From an uncultured Clostridia bacterium (GTDB lineage Bacteria > Bacillota > Clostridia > Christensenellales > Borkfalkiaceae): a stretch of 64,000 bases of DNA. The notes beneath the pieces are model-generated. The model worked only from the letters and a program-made list of their open reading frames with translations. It did not search any database and was not told the DNA's origin. Every line of letters starts with the position of its first letter. The stretch's first letter is position 1. Where the stretch lies: the NCBI GenBank assembly GCA_947053545.1, contig CAMRSY010000003.1:25114-89113 (forward strand), given 5' to 3'. Shown in pieces: positions 56,935 to 64,000 of the stretch. The translations under genes were made by a program, and so were the position numbers.

Positions 56935-58052
56935 TAAATGTTATGCAACCCACTTTGGGCAAAGAAGAGCTTGACGCGCTTGAAAAAACTTTTGCTTCCA
57001 ACTGGATAGGCAAGGGAAAAAAAGTTGCCGAATTTGAAGAAATTTATGCAAAGCATTTAGGTTCGACAAAGGATAAAGTATTAAGTACAAACTGCTGCAG
57101 CGAGGGTTTATTTTCGTCTATGCATCTTTGCGACATAAAGCAGGACGACGAGGTTATTTTGCCTACCGTCAGTTTTATAGGCGCAGGCAATGCGGTTTGT
57201 GCGCACGGTGCAAAAATGGTGCTGTGCGACGTTGATTCCCGCTCGCTTAACGCGCGTGCATGCGATATCGAAAAGGTTATAACTAAAAAATCGAAAGCCA
57301 TTTTGCTGTTGCATTTCGGAGGAATCCCTTGCGAAATGGACGAAATTATGAAACTTGCTAAGGCCTATAATTTAAAGGTAATCGAAGATTGTGCGGCCGG
57401 AGTATGTTCAAGTTATAAAGGTAAGGCGCTCGGAACGTTCGGAGATATAGGAATGTGGTCGTTCGACGCAATGAAAATTTTGGTGTGCGGCGACGGCGGA
57501 ATGTTGCATTTCAACGACAGCGCTCTGCGTGAGCGCGCCGAAAAATGGCTGTATTTCGGGTTGGAAACAAAAAGCGGCTACGAAAACAGCGTTGCTCAGA
57601 AATGGTGGGAGTTTGACGTGTCGAGTTTCGGACACAGGGCTATAATGAACGACGTTACGGCAACAATAGCTATCGAACAATACAAAAAATTGCCTATGTA
57701 TATGCAAAAGCGTAAAGCCGTTCACGATTTTTACAATGACAGCCTGAAGGGGCTGGACTGGCTTGATTTGCCTCTTCCCATTCCCGACGATTGCAAAACT
57801 TCTTACTATTTTTATCATATACAGGTTAAAAACGGCAAGCGCGACGAATTGGCGGCGTATCTTCGTAAAAACGATATTTACACGACGTATAGGTATTTCC
57901 CTTTGCACAGGGTGCCTGGATACCATGCGGAAGGTCATTTCCCCAATGCCGATTACGCAGCCGATAACACTTTGTGTTTACCGATACACCAAAGTCTTAC
58001 GGAAAGCGAGTTGGAATATATTGCGGATAAAATAATTAAATTCGGCAAATAA
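56931..58052 (+). CDS. DegT/DnrJ/EryC1-family sugar aminotransferase
   Basis: The 373-residue fold-type I PLP enzyme aminates 4-keto (or 3-keto) nucleotide sugars. The cofactor-binding VIEDCAAGVCSSYKGK and the lysine block GMWSFDAMKILVCGDGGML are clear, and RYFPLHRVPGY is typical near the end. Candidate substrates are the product of the PglF-like enzyme at 36126 (giving a bacillosamine-type sugar, as PglE) or that of RfbB. A role on the phosphonate as an aminoethylphosphonate transaminase is less likely for this family. It overlaps licD by 4 nt. Confidence 0.92.
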   Translation: MINVMQPTLGKEELDALEKTFASNWIGKGKKVAEFEEIYAKHLGSTKDKVLSTNCCSEGLFSSMHLCDIKQDDEVILPTVSFIGAGNAVCAHGAKMVLCDVDSRSLNARACDIEKVITKKSKAILLLHFGGIPCEMDEIMKLAKAYNLKVIEDCAAGVCSSYKGKALGTFGDIGMWSFDAMKILVCGDGGMLHFNDSALRERAEKWLYFGLETKSGYENSVAQKWWEFDVSSFGHRAIMNDVTATIAIEQYKKLPMYMQKRKAVHDFYNDSLKGLDWLDLPLPIPDDCKTSYYFYHIQVKNGKRDELAAYLRKNDIYTTYRYFPLHRVPGYHAEGHFPNADYAADNTLCLPIHQSLTESELEYIADKIIKFGK

Positions 58053-58073
58053 TTCATTGCGGAGTAAATTCAG

Positions 58074-58661
58074 ATGGAAGAAAAAAATACACAAACCGAA
58101 AACAAGCAAATCGATTACGTAGCCATATCGTGTAAAAAGTCGACAAAAATCAAGAAAGCTTTTTATATGTTTTTCGATTGGCTTCTTCCCGATTACGTTT
58201 GGGGAATATTCGGCAAACTTGCAAATAAAATACGTGTATTTCTTGCCAGAAGACTTTCTAAAGGTATAAATAAAAAAGTAATTTTAAGAAAGGGGATGGA
58301 TGTTTATCCCGGAATAGTGCTTGAAAAGGGCGTTGTAATAGGCAGAAACGTTTCGCTTGACTGGGGAGTAACCATCAAGGAAGGCACAAGAATAGGTAAG
58401 TATACAGCTTTCAATACGCAAAACCATAAACGGAATTTCGAAAAGGGAATTTTCGAAGGACTTACGGAAATAAGACCTGTCACTGTGGGCAAAAATTCCT
58501 GGATAGGAGAAAAAAGCACAATTCTTGCAGGCGTTACAATTGGCGATTTCACTACTATAGGAGCGGCGTCGGTAGTAACTAAAAGCGTTCCTTCTAACTG
58601 TATGGCTTGCGGCAATCCCGCCGTTGTTAAAAAGGTTTACGAAATGAACGGCGCCGATTGA
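58074..58661 (+). CDS. Hexapeptide-repeat O/N-acyltransferase
   Basis: The 195-residue protein has a 75-residue basic N-terminal part and then left-handed beta-helix repeats (IVLEKGVVIGRNVSLDWGVT, VGKNSWIGEKSTILAGVTIG), ending GNPAVVKKVYE like maltose- and serine-type O-acetyltransferases. It probably acetylates the polysaccharide or the aminosugar made by the preceding DegT enzyme. It lacks the N-terminal Rossmann domain of PglD. It is the last gene of the operon, before the terminator at 58701. Confidence 0.87.
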   Translation: MEEKNTQTENKQIDYVAISCKKSTKIKKAFYMFFDWLLPDYVWGIFGKLANKIRVFLARRLSKGINKKVILRKGMDVYPGIVLEKGVVIGRNVSLDWGVTIKEGTRIGKYTAFNTQNHKRNFEKGIFEGLTEIRPVTVGKNSWIGEKSTILAGVTIGDFTTIGAASVVTKSVPSNCMACGNPAVVKKVYEMNGAD

Positions 58662-58700
58662 CGGTAACATGAATAACAGGAAAATATTTTAATTTTTTAT

Positions 58701-58722
58701 GCCCGCTTAACGCGGGCTTTTT
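58701..58722 (+). terminator. Terminator of the polysaccharide operon
   Basis: GCCCGC, TTAA, GCGGGC (58701-58717) followed by TTTTT. Confidence 0.9.
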
Positions 58723-58737
58723 AAATAATTTTACCGC

Positions 58738-58766
58738 TCATAATTCGACAAAATCCCGCATATATT
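58738..58766 (+). promoter_or_regulatory. Possible sigma-E promoter of spoIIID
   Basis: TCATAAT (58738-58744), 14 bp, CATATATT (58759-58766) resembles the mother-cell sigma-E pattern (about KMATATT, 14-15 bp, CATACAnT). In Bacillus subtilis spoIIID is a sigma-E target. No sigma-A promoter is evident. Confidence 0.4.
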
Positions 58767-58787
58767 TACCAAAGAAGGGGTAAAGAT

Positions 58788-59048
58788 ATGTGGGATATTC
58801 ATATGCGCATACTTGCAGAAGCCGAATATATTGTAAAAACCAACTCAACAGTACGCGCCTGCGCCAATCACTTTTCCATAAGCAAATCAACCGTACATAA
58901 AGACGTAACCGAGCGCCTGCAGGACGTAGACGGTCAGTTATTTTTGCAGGTGCGCGAAGTTCTAGACAAAAATCTTTCCGAACGTCATATCCGCGGCGGT
59001 TTGGCAACGCGTAGCAAGTACGAGCATGCAAGGAAAAATTTTTCATAA
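58788..59048 (+). CDS. spoIIID: Sporulation transcription regulator SpoIIID
   Basis: SpoIIID is a small DNA-binding protein that activates or represses mother-cell genes between the sigma-E and sigma-K stages. The 86-residue protein matches the family across its length: helix-turn-helix ACANHFSISKSTVHKDVTERL (in two blocks) and the basic tail RHIRGGLATRSKYEHARK. AAGAAGGGG precedes the ATG. It stands alone, without the mbl gene that follows it in Bacillus. Confidence 0.96.
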   Translation: MWDIHMRILAEAEYIVKTNSTVRACANHFSISKSTVHKDVTERLQDVDGQLFLQVREVLDKNLSERHIRGGLATRSKYEHARKNFS

Positions 59049-59077
59049 AATTTACTTATTAACGATTGATTTAATAT

Positions 59078-59106
59078 TTGAAAATTGCCTTTCGTTATGA
59101 TATAAT
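59078..59106 (+). promoter_or_regulatory. Promoter of the activase operon
   Basis: TTGAAA (59078-59083), 17 bp, TATAAT (59101-59106), with TGn before the -10. It drives the gene at 59138. Confidence 0.8.
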
Positions 59107-59137
59107 TTATTTGGTATATTATCGCACAAGGTAAATT

Positions 59138-62062
59138 ATGGCAAATTTATTGGGTATCGACGTAGGTTCTACTACCGTTAAGGTGGTGGCAATCGACGGA
59201 GACGGAAAAATTTTATATAAATCGTACGTGCGTCACTTTGCAAAGGTAAAAGAAACAGTTTTGTCCGAGCTGGGAAACGTGCTTGAAAAATATCCCGCGG
59301 AATATTCCGCGTCGATAACCGGAAGCGCCGGTTTGGGGCTTTCCCAGCGCAGCGGCATAGCTTTCGTGCAGGAAGTGCAGGCTGCGTTTACCGCTATCCG
59401 CAAATATTATCCCGACGCGGACGCGGCGGTTGAGCTGGGCGGTGAGGACGCGAAAATAATATTTATTACGGGCGGTACCGAACAGCGAATGAACGGCAGT
59501 TGCGCGGGGGGTACGGGCGCGTTTATAGACCAGATGGCAACCCTGTTAAACGTAACCGTGCCGGAAATGGACAAGCTGTCGTTACAAGCCGAGCGCGTTT
59601 ATCCCATAGCTTCGCGCTGCGGTGTTTTTGCAAAATCTGATATACAGCCTCTTATTAATCAGGGTGCAAGTAAAGCGGACATATCGGCGTCTATTTTTCA
59701 GGCGGTTGTCGATCAAACGGTTTCCGGGCTTGCGCAGGGCAGAAGAATAAAGGGGAAAGTACTTTTTCTCGGCGGACCTCTGCATTTTTTGGAAGGATTA
59801 AAAAATGCGTTTAAAACTACGCTGAAGCTCGACGACGGGCACGCGGTATTTCCTGAAGACGCTCCCTGCTTTATGGCAATAGGCGCTGCTTTGCATTCGG
59901 CAACGGTTTCTTCTAAAAATCTGAAAGATATAATTACCGCGATTGAAAATTCCGCAGGCAGCGAAGAAATAATAACCGGTGAACCGCTTTTTAACAGTAA
60001 GGAAGAATATACCGAATTTGTTGCGCGCCACCGTGCCACCGATTTGCGGTTTTGCGAAATATCGACGTACGAAGGGGGCGCTTATCTGGGTATAGACAGC
60101 GGCTCTACAACTACCAAACTCATTCTTGTTACGCCAGACAGCCGTATACTTTATTCTCACTATCAGTCCAACAACGGACAACCTTTGGATATAGTAATAG
60201 AAAAACTTAAAGAGATTTTTATGCTTTCCGGCGGCAGGATAAAGATATTGGGAAGCGCAGTTACGGGCTACGGCGAAGATTTGATAAAGGCGGCCATTAA
60301 AGCCGATTTCGGCATAGTGGAAACGGTTGCGCATTTCAAAGCCGCGCTGCATTTCAATCCAAAAGTCGATTTTATAATAGATATCGGCGGTCAGGATATA
60401 AAGTGCTTTAAAATAAAAAACGGGGCTATCGATTCGATTATGTTAAACGAAGCGTGCTCCTCGGGTTGCGGTTCGTTTATTCAGACTTTTGCGCGCGCAA
60501 TGGGTATGGAAATAGACAAATTTTCTATGTGCGGGCTGTATGCAAAGCACCCTGTGGAACTCGGTTCGCGCTGTACGGTTTTTATGAACAGCGCGGTAAA
60601 GCAGGCGCAGAAAGAGGGGGCTTCCGTTGAAGACATCTCTGCGGGGCTGTCCTCTTCAATAGTTAAAAACGCAATTTACAAAGTAATCCGCGCGGCAAGC
60701 GCCGACGAGCTGGGCGATAATATCGTCGTGCAGGGCGGCACTTTTTTAAACGACGCGGTTCTCCGTTCGTTTGAAAAGGAAACGGGCAAACAGGTAATCC
60801 GTCCGGGGATAGCCGGGCTTATGGGCGCTTACGGCGCGGCGTTATATGCCAAAGAAAATATTAAAGGCGAAAGCACAACGCTTACCGAAGACGGTCTTAA
60901 AAACTTTTCGTACAAATCGAAATCAATCAACTGTCACGGCTGTACGTCAAATTGCAACGTAAATATAATTACGTTTGCCGACGGCGGGAGATATGTTTCA
61001 GGTAACAAGTGCGAGCGCGGAGCAGGGCAGAAACCCGCTTCGTCCGAGCTTGATATATACGCCTATAAGCAGGAAAGGCTGTTAAAAAGCATAACCGGGG
61101 CAAAGGGTAAGCGCGGAAAAGTCGGTTTGCCGTTACAGCTGGTTATGTACGAACAGTTGCCTTTATGGGCGGGCTTTTTCGAGGAACTGGGTTTCAAGGC
61201 GGTTATAAGCGATAAATCTTCGCGCAATCTCTATTTTTCGGGTCAGCACACTGTGGCAAGCGATACCGCGTGCTATCCTGCAAAACTTATGCACGGGCAT
61301 ATTGAAAGCCTTTTGGATAAGGGCGTTGATTTTATATTTCTGCCCTGCGAAAGCTACAATATCGACGAGCACTGTTCGGTAAATCATTATAATTGTCCCG
61401 TAGTTGCATATTATTCCGAACTTTTAAAGGCAAATAACGAGCGGCTGACCGACGAAAATTTTGTAATGCCGTATATCGACTTGAACGAAGAAAAGTGCGC
61501 GGTTGCGAAATTGCACACAACTTTTGCCAAGTACCGTATAAGTAAAAAACAAATTGCAAAGGCGCTAAAGGCGGGATTTGCCCGTCTTGAAAGTTATCAC
61601 GCCGACGTGCGCGCCCGCGCAGAATACATAATAAACAGGGCGCGCGAAGAGGGTAAACAGATAATCGTGCTTGCCGGCAGACCTTATCATCTGGATAACG
61701 AAATAAATCACGGCATAAATAAACTGTTAACTTCGCTTAATCTTGCGGTGCTTTCCGAGGACGCGGTGTTCAACCGCGCCGAAATGGTAAAGGTAAACGT
61801 GTTAAATCAGTGGACGTACCACGCAAGGCTGTACCGTTCCGCGCAGTACTGTTGCGGTCAAAGCGATTTCAATCTTGTTCAGCTGGTGTCGTTCGGTTGC
61901 GGAATCGACGCGATTACCACCGACGAGGTGCGCGCAATTATGGAAAAAAACGGAAAGCTGTATACGCAGATAAAAATTGACGAAATCAATAATTTAGGCG
62001 TTGTAAAAATAAGACTTAGAAGTATGCTTGCGGCTATAGAAGAAAGCAAGCGCGGAAAATGA
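59138..62062 (+). CDS. Acyl-CoA dehydratase activase-like protein (HgdC-related, DUF2229)
   Basis: The 974-residue protein has two HgdC/BadF-type ASKHA domains in tandem. Domain 1 (about 1-270) has LGIDVGSTTVKVV, ELGGEDAK, GSCAGGTGAF and SRCGVFAKSD. Domain 2 (about 310-590) has LGIDSGSTTTKLI, IDIGGQDIK, EACSSGCGSF and GSRCTVF. Cysteines in these loops should bind the bridging [4Fe-4S] cluster. The C-terminal part (about 660-970, VGLPLQLVMYEQLPLWAGFF) is DUF2229, related to HgdB. Family members use ATP to fire electrons at low potential. The target of this large group is unknown. The usual third part is encoded separately 8 nt downstream. Confidence 0.9.
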   Translation: MANLLGIDVGSTTVKVVAIDGDGKILYKSYVRHFAKVKETVLSELGNVLEKYPAEYSASITGSAGLGLSQRSGIAFVQEVQAAFTAIRKYYPDADAAVELGGEDAKIIFITGGTEQRMNGSCAGGTGAFIDQMATLLNVTVPEMDKLSLQAERVYPIASRCGVFAKSDIQPLINQGASKADISASIFQAVVDQTVSGLAQGRRIKGKVLFLGGPLHFLEGLKNAFKTTLKLDDGHAVFPEDAPCFMAIGAALHSATVSSKNLKDIITAIENSAGSEEIITGEPLFNSKEEYTEFVARHRATDLRFCEISTYEGGAYLGIDSGSTTTKLILVTPDSRILYSHYQSNNGQPLDIVIEKLKEIFMLSGGRIKILGSAVTGYGEDLIKAAIKADFGIVETVAHFKAALHFNPKVDFIIDIGGQDIKCFKIKNGAIDSIMLNEACSSGCGSFIQTFARAMGMEIDKFSMCGLYAKHPVELGSRCTVFMNSAVKQAQKEGASVEDISAGLSSSIVKNAIYKVIRAASADELGDNIVVQGGTFLNDAVLRSFEKETGKQVIRPGIAGLMGAYGAALYAKENIKGESTTLTEDGLKNFSYKSKSINCHGCTSNCNVNIITFADGGRYVSGNKCERGAGQKPASSELDIYAYKQERLLKSITGAKGKRGKVGLPLQLVMYEQLPLWAGFFEELGFKAVISDKSSRNLYFSGQHTVASDTACYPAKLMHGHIESLLDKGVDFIFLPCESYNIDEHCSVNHYNCPVVAYYSELLKANNERLTDENFVMPYIDLNEEKCAVAKLHTTFAKYRISKKQIAKALKAGFARLESYHADVRARAEYIINRAREEGKQIIVLAGRPYHLDNEINHGINKLLTSLNLAVLSEDAVFNRAEMVKVNVLNQWTYHARLYRSAQYCCGQSDFNLVQLVSFGCGIDAITTDEVRAIMEKNGKLYTQIKIDEINNLGVVKIRLRSMLAAIEESKRGK

Positions 62063-62069
62063 GAATACG

Positions 62070-63332
62070 ATGGAAGAAATAAAAACGGTAGATTATACCG
62101 ACGGCTATCCCAGATGGAAAAGCGAATATAAAAATACGCATAAAATACTTATTCCCGATATGTTGCCGTGGCATTTTGCCATAATCGAGCAGCTGTTGAA
62201 ACAGGAAGGGTACGACGTTGAAATACTTAAAAACGATTCGCGTACCGTAGTTGACGAGGGATTGAAACACGTTCACAACGATACGTGCTATCCCTGTCTT
62301 TGCGTGGTGGGGCAGTATATCGACGCGCTTAAAAGCGGCAAGTACGATTTGGAACGTACCGCAGTATTAATAACGCAGTCGGGCGGCGGTTGCAGGGCGT
62401 CAAATTACATACCGCTAATTCGCAGGGCGCTGAAGTCAGAATTTCCAAAAGTGCCTGTGGTTTCGGTAAACTTTTCGGGGCTGGAAAAGGACAGTTCTTT
62501 CCCGATGAACTTAAAGCTTATGCTTAAACTTGTCTATGCAATTTTTTACGGCGACACGCTTATGTGGTGTTACAACAAAACAAAGCCGTATGAAACGGAG
62601 GCGGGAGCAAGCGATTTTGTGCGCGATTTTGCGGTAAAAGAAATTACCGAAAGTTTTAAATCGGGCAAATACAAACAGTTTAAAAGAATTAACAATACAA
62701 TAATCCGTTCATTTGCGGCAGTAAAACGTAATTCCGAACAAAAAGTAAAGGTAGGCATTGTCGGCGAAATTTACGTTAAATACGCTTATTTAGGCAATAA
62801 CAATCTTGAAAAATTTTTGCTTTCCGAAGATTGCGAACCCGTAGTTCCGGCTTTAATGGATTTCGTGCTGTACTGTATCGTCAACAATATTAACGACGGC
62901 TATTTTTACGGAAAGAAGGGCATATTCTGGCAAGCCAATAAAATATTGTATAAAATTTTGCACAAAAAGCAGAAAAAGATTATTTCATATTTCGAAAAGG
63001 ACGGCAATTTCGAGCCTATTCACGATTTCGAACATCTGCGCAAATGTGCAGACAAAGTTTTAAACCAGGGCGTAAAAATGGGCGAAGGCTGGCTGATAGC
63101 GGCGGAAATGGCGGCGCTTGCCGAAACGGGAGTGCAAAATATAGTCTGCGCGCAACCGTTCGGGTGTCTGCCCAACCATATAGCGGGCAAGGGGGTTGTG
63201 CGCACGCTTAAAACTTTATACAGCGACGAAAACATAGTGGCGGTAGACTACGACCCTTCGGCTACTAAAGTAAATCAGGAAAACCGTATAAAGCTTATGC
63301 TAGCCACCGCAAGGGAAAATTTAAACAAATAA
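62070..63332 (+). CDS. 2-hydroxyacyl-CoA dehydratase (HgdB-like) subunit
   Basis: The 420-residue protein resembles the C-terminal third of the large activase/DUF2229 proteins and the HgdB dehydratase fold. Cysteines that may hold an iron-sulfur cluster occur in NDTCYPC, SGGGCRASNYIP and CAQPFGCLPNHI. Blocks such as EGWLIAAEMAALAETG are conserved in this group. It lies 8 nt after the activase and should act with it. The substrate is unknown. Confidence 0.85.
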   Translation: MEEIKTVDYTDGYPRWKSEYKNTHKILIPDMLPWHFAIIEQLLKQEGYDVEILKNDSRTVVDEGLKHVHNDTCYPCLCVVGQYIDALKSGKYDLERTAVLITQSGGGCRASNYIPLIRRALKSEFPKVPVVSVNFSGLEKDSSFPMNLKLMLKLVYAIFYGDTLMWCYNKTKPYETEAGASDFVRDFAVKEITESFKSGKYKQFKRINNTIIRSFAAVKRNSEQKVKVGIVGEIYVKYAYLGNNNLEKFLLSEDCEPVVPALMDFVLYCIVNNINDGYFYGKKGIFWQANKILYKILHKKQKKIISYFEKDGNFEPIHDFEHLRKCADKVLNQGVKMGEGWLIAAEMAALAETGVQNIVCAQPFGCLPNHIAGKGVVRTLKTLYSDENIVAVDYDPSATKVNQENRIKLMLATARENLNK

Positions 63333-63338
63333 ATATTT

Positions 63339-63376
63339 AAGCCGGACAAATTTCGTTTGTCCGGCTTGCTTTTTAT
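63339..63376. terminator. Terminator between convergent genes
   Basis: AAGCCGGACAAA and TTTGTCCGGCTT pair perfectly (63339-63367) around TTTCG. On the plus strand GCTTTTTATT follows. It may serve both the plus-strand dehydratase and the minus-strand NYN gene. Confidence 0.85.
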
Positions 63377-64000
63377 TATATTTTTGCAATGTAACTAGTC
63401 GTGCCTCTTTTTATAAGTTTATAATGTTCTGATAGCTTTTTCGATTGTTGCCAAAGCTTATTAAGAAAGGTTTTTAATTGTCCGGGAAACTCAATTTTAT
63501 TGTTTTTAAGCTCGGTGCCCAAATTGCTGAGTTTCAGCTCGTCGTTGTCTTTCAACAGTTCTTCGATTATTTTTACTGTTTTATTTAATACGTCGTCATC
63601 ATACTTGGGCGGCGCTTTTTTAGCCGTTGGTTTTGCGGTAGCTTTGTTTTTTATTATATGCTCGTCAACAATCTGCTTTTCCTGTTTAGTTTCAGGCGAT
63701 TTGCGCGCAGAGGATTTTAAAATCTTGCAGTCGTCAAACGCAATTATTGTCTGGTCGTTTTTCTGTGTGTAAAAGCTTACCGCTTTTTTTCCGTAAAACC
63801 GTATTTTTTTTGCAAGCGGCATATAGTCTTTATCGTTAGAAACTATGATATATGTTGCAATATCCTCTCTTGTAAAAAGCTTATCAACAACTTCACAGGT
63901 CAGCGCAATGTCGGAGGTGTTGGGGTCGGTTCCGCCTGCCTGCTTTTTAATTGTCGGAACGTGGTGAATTTCAATACGGTATTTGTAAGAAGATTTAACC
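63376..64000 (-). CDS. NYN-domain nuclease with OST-HTH/LOTUS-like tail, partial
   Basis: The reverse strand is open from 63999 to the stop at 63376, giving 208 residues, with the N-terminus beyond the window. Upstream of an internal ATG at 63822 the frame continues with TSDIALTCEVVDKLF and YIIVSNDKDYMPLAKKIRFYG, the late part of a NYN (PIN-like, LabA/DUF88) metal-dependent ribonuclease domain with Asp residues in place. A Lys-rich linker follows (about 50 residues), then IIEELLKDNDELKLSNLGTEL and onward, which fits an OST-HTH/LOTUS RNA-binding domain. So this is a partial gene, not a short ORF starting at 63822. Confidence 0.78.
   Translation of the reverse strand, partial: VKSSYKYRIEIHHVPTIKKQAGGTDPNTSDIALTCEVVDKLFTREDIATYIIVSNDKDYMPLAKKIRFYGKKAVSFYTQKNDQTIIAFDDCKILKSSARKSPETKQEKQIVDEHIIKNKATAKPTAKKAPPKYDDDVLNKTVKIIEELLKDNDELKLSNLGTELKNNKIEFPGQLKTFLNKLWQQSKKLSEHYKLIKRGTTSYIAKI

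Noticed and set aside
56931-58052. DegT enzyme as 2-aminoethylphosphonate transaminase
   Set aside because: Known enzymes for that step are class V (PhnW/AepZ). The DegT family acts mainly on nucleotide sugars, and an alcohol dehydrogenase already consumes phosphonoacetaldehyde.

Overview
The window looks like chromosome from an endospore-forming Gram-positive bacterium of the Firmicutes/Clostridia type. The evidence is a spoIIID gene, a T-box leader in front of pheST, a tetrahydrofolate-type riboswitch in front of a folate operon, many sigma-A promoters with 17-bp spacing, TTG and GTG starts with purine-rich Shine-Dalgarno sites, a HelD-like helicase, and an HgdC-type acyl-CoA dehydratase activase. 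I do not recognise the species. I see no rRNA, tRNA, insertion sequence, prophage or CRISPR array.

Layout. 1-3454 (minus): pheT (cut at the window edge) and pheS behind a T-box leader. 3476-4518 (minus): a DUF4363/DUF421 membrane pair. 4576-8010 (plus): promoter, THF-like riboswitch and the overlapping operon folC-folE-folP-folBK. 8110-13657: a Ppx/GppA-HD protein, maf with a divergent MreB-like gene, and a membrane EAL phosphodiesterase. 13783-17111: lepA (apparently leaderless), a small alkyltransferase and hemW. 17201-17349: four DnaA-box-like sites in one orientation between convergent genes. 17404-23608: two unknown envelope proteins, guaB, guaA and a MATE transporter. 23684-31920: a HelD-like helicase and a 1876-residue DUF4011/SF1 helicase/nuclease resembling antiphage proteins. 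32103-36068: a hexapeptide-repeat protein, glmM and glmS, which feed UDP-GlcNAc synthesis. 36126-39165: a membrane nucleotide-sugar 4,6-dehydratase and UDP-glucose dehydrogenase.

39248-58722 is one tightly packed same-strand exopolysaccharide locus of 19 genes with a near-consensus promoter at its start and a terminator at its end. It holds an initiating sugar-phosphate transferase, three glycosyltransferases, a Wzy-like polymerase, a Wzx-like flippase, the full dTDP-L-rhamnose set (rfbA, C, B, D), an aldolase/PLP-decarboxylase/aminotransferase group, a DegT aminotransferase and a hexapeptide acyltransferase.

The most interesting part is 51812-56934. A three-domain protein (LicC-like nucleotidyltransferase, HxGH cytidylyltransferase, PEP mutase) is followed by an iron alcohol dehydrogenase, a phosphonopyruvate decarboxylase and a LicD-family transferase. 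By analogy with the early steps of fosfomycin biosynthesis (Fom1, Fom2, FomC), this set should make 2-hydroxyethylphosphonate and activate it with CMP. LicD could then place it on the glycan. This is an inference, but each family assignment rests on visible motifs.

58788-64000 holds spoIIID, a split activase/dehydratase pair related to HgdC, and a partial NYN nuclease with a likely OST-HTH/LOTUS tail.
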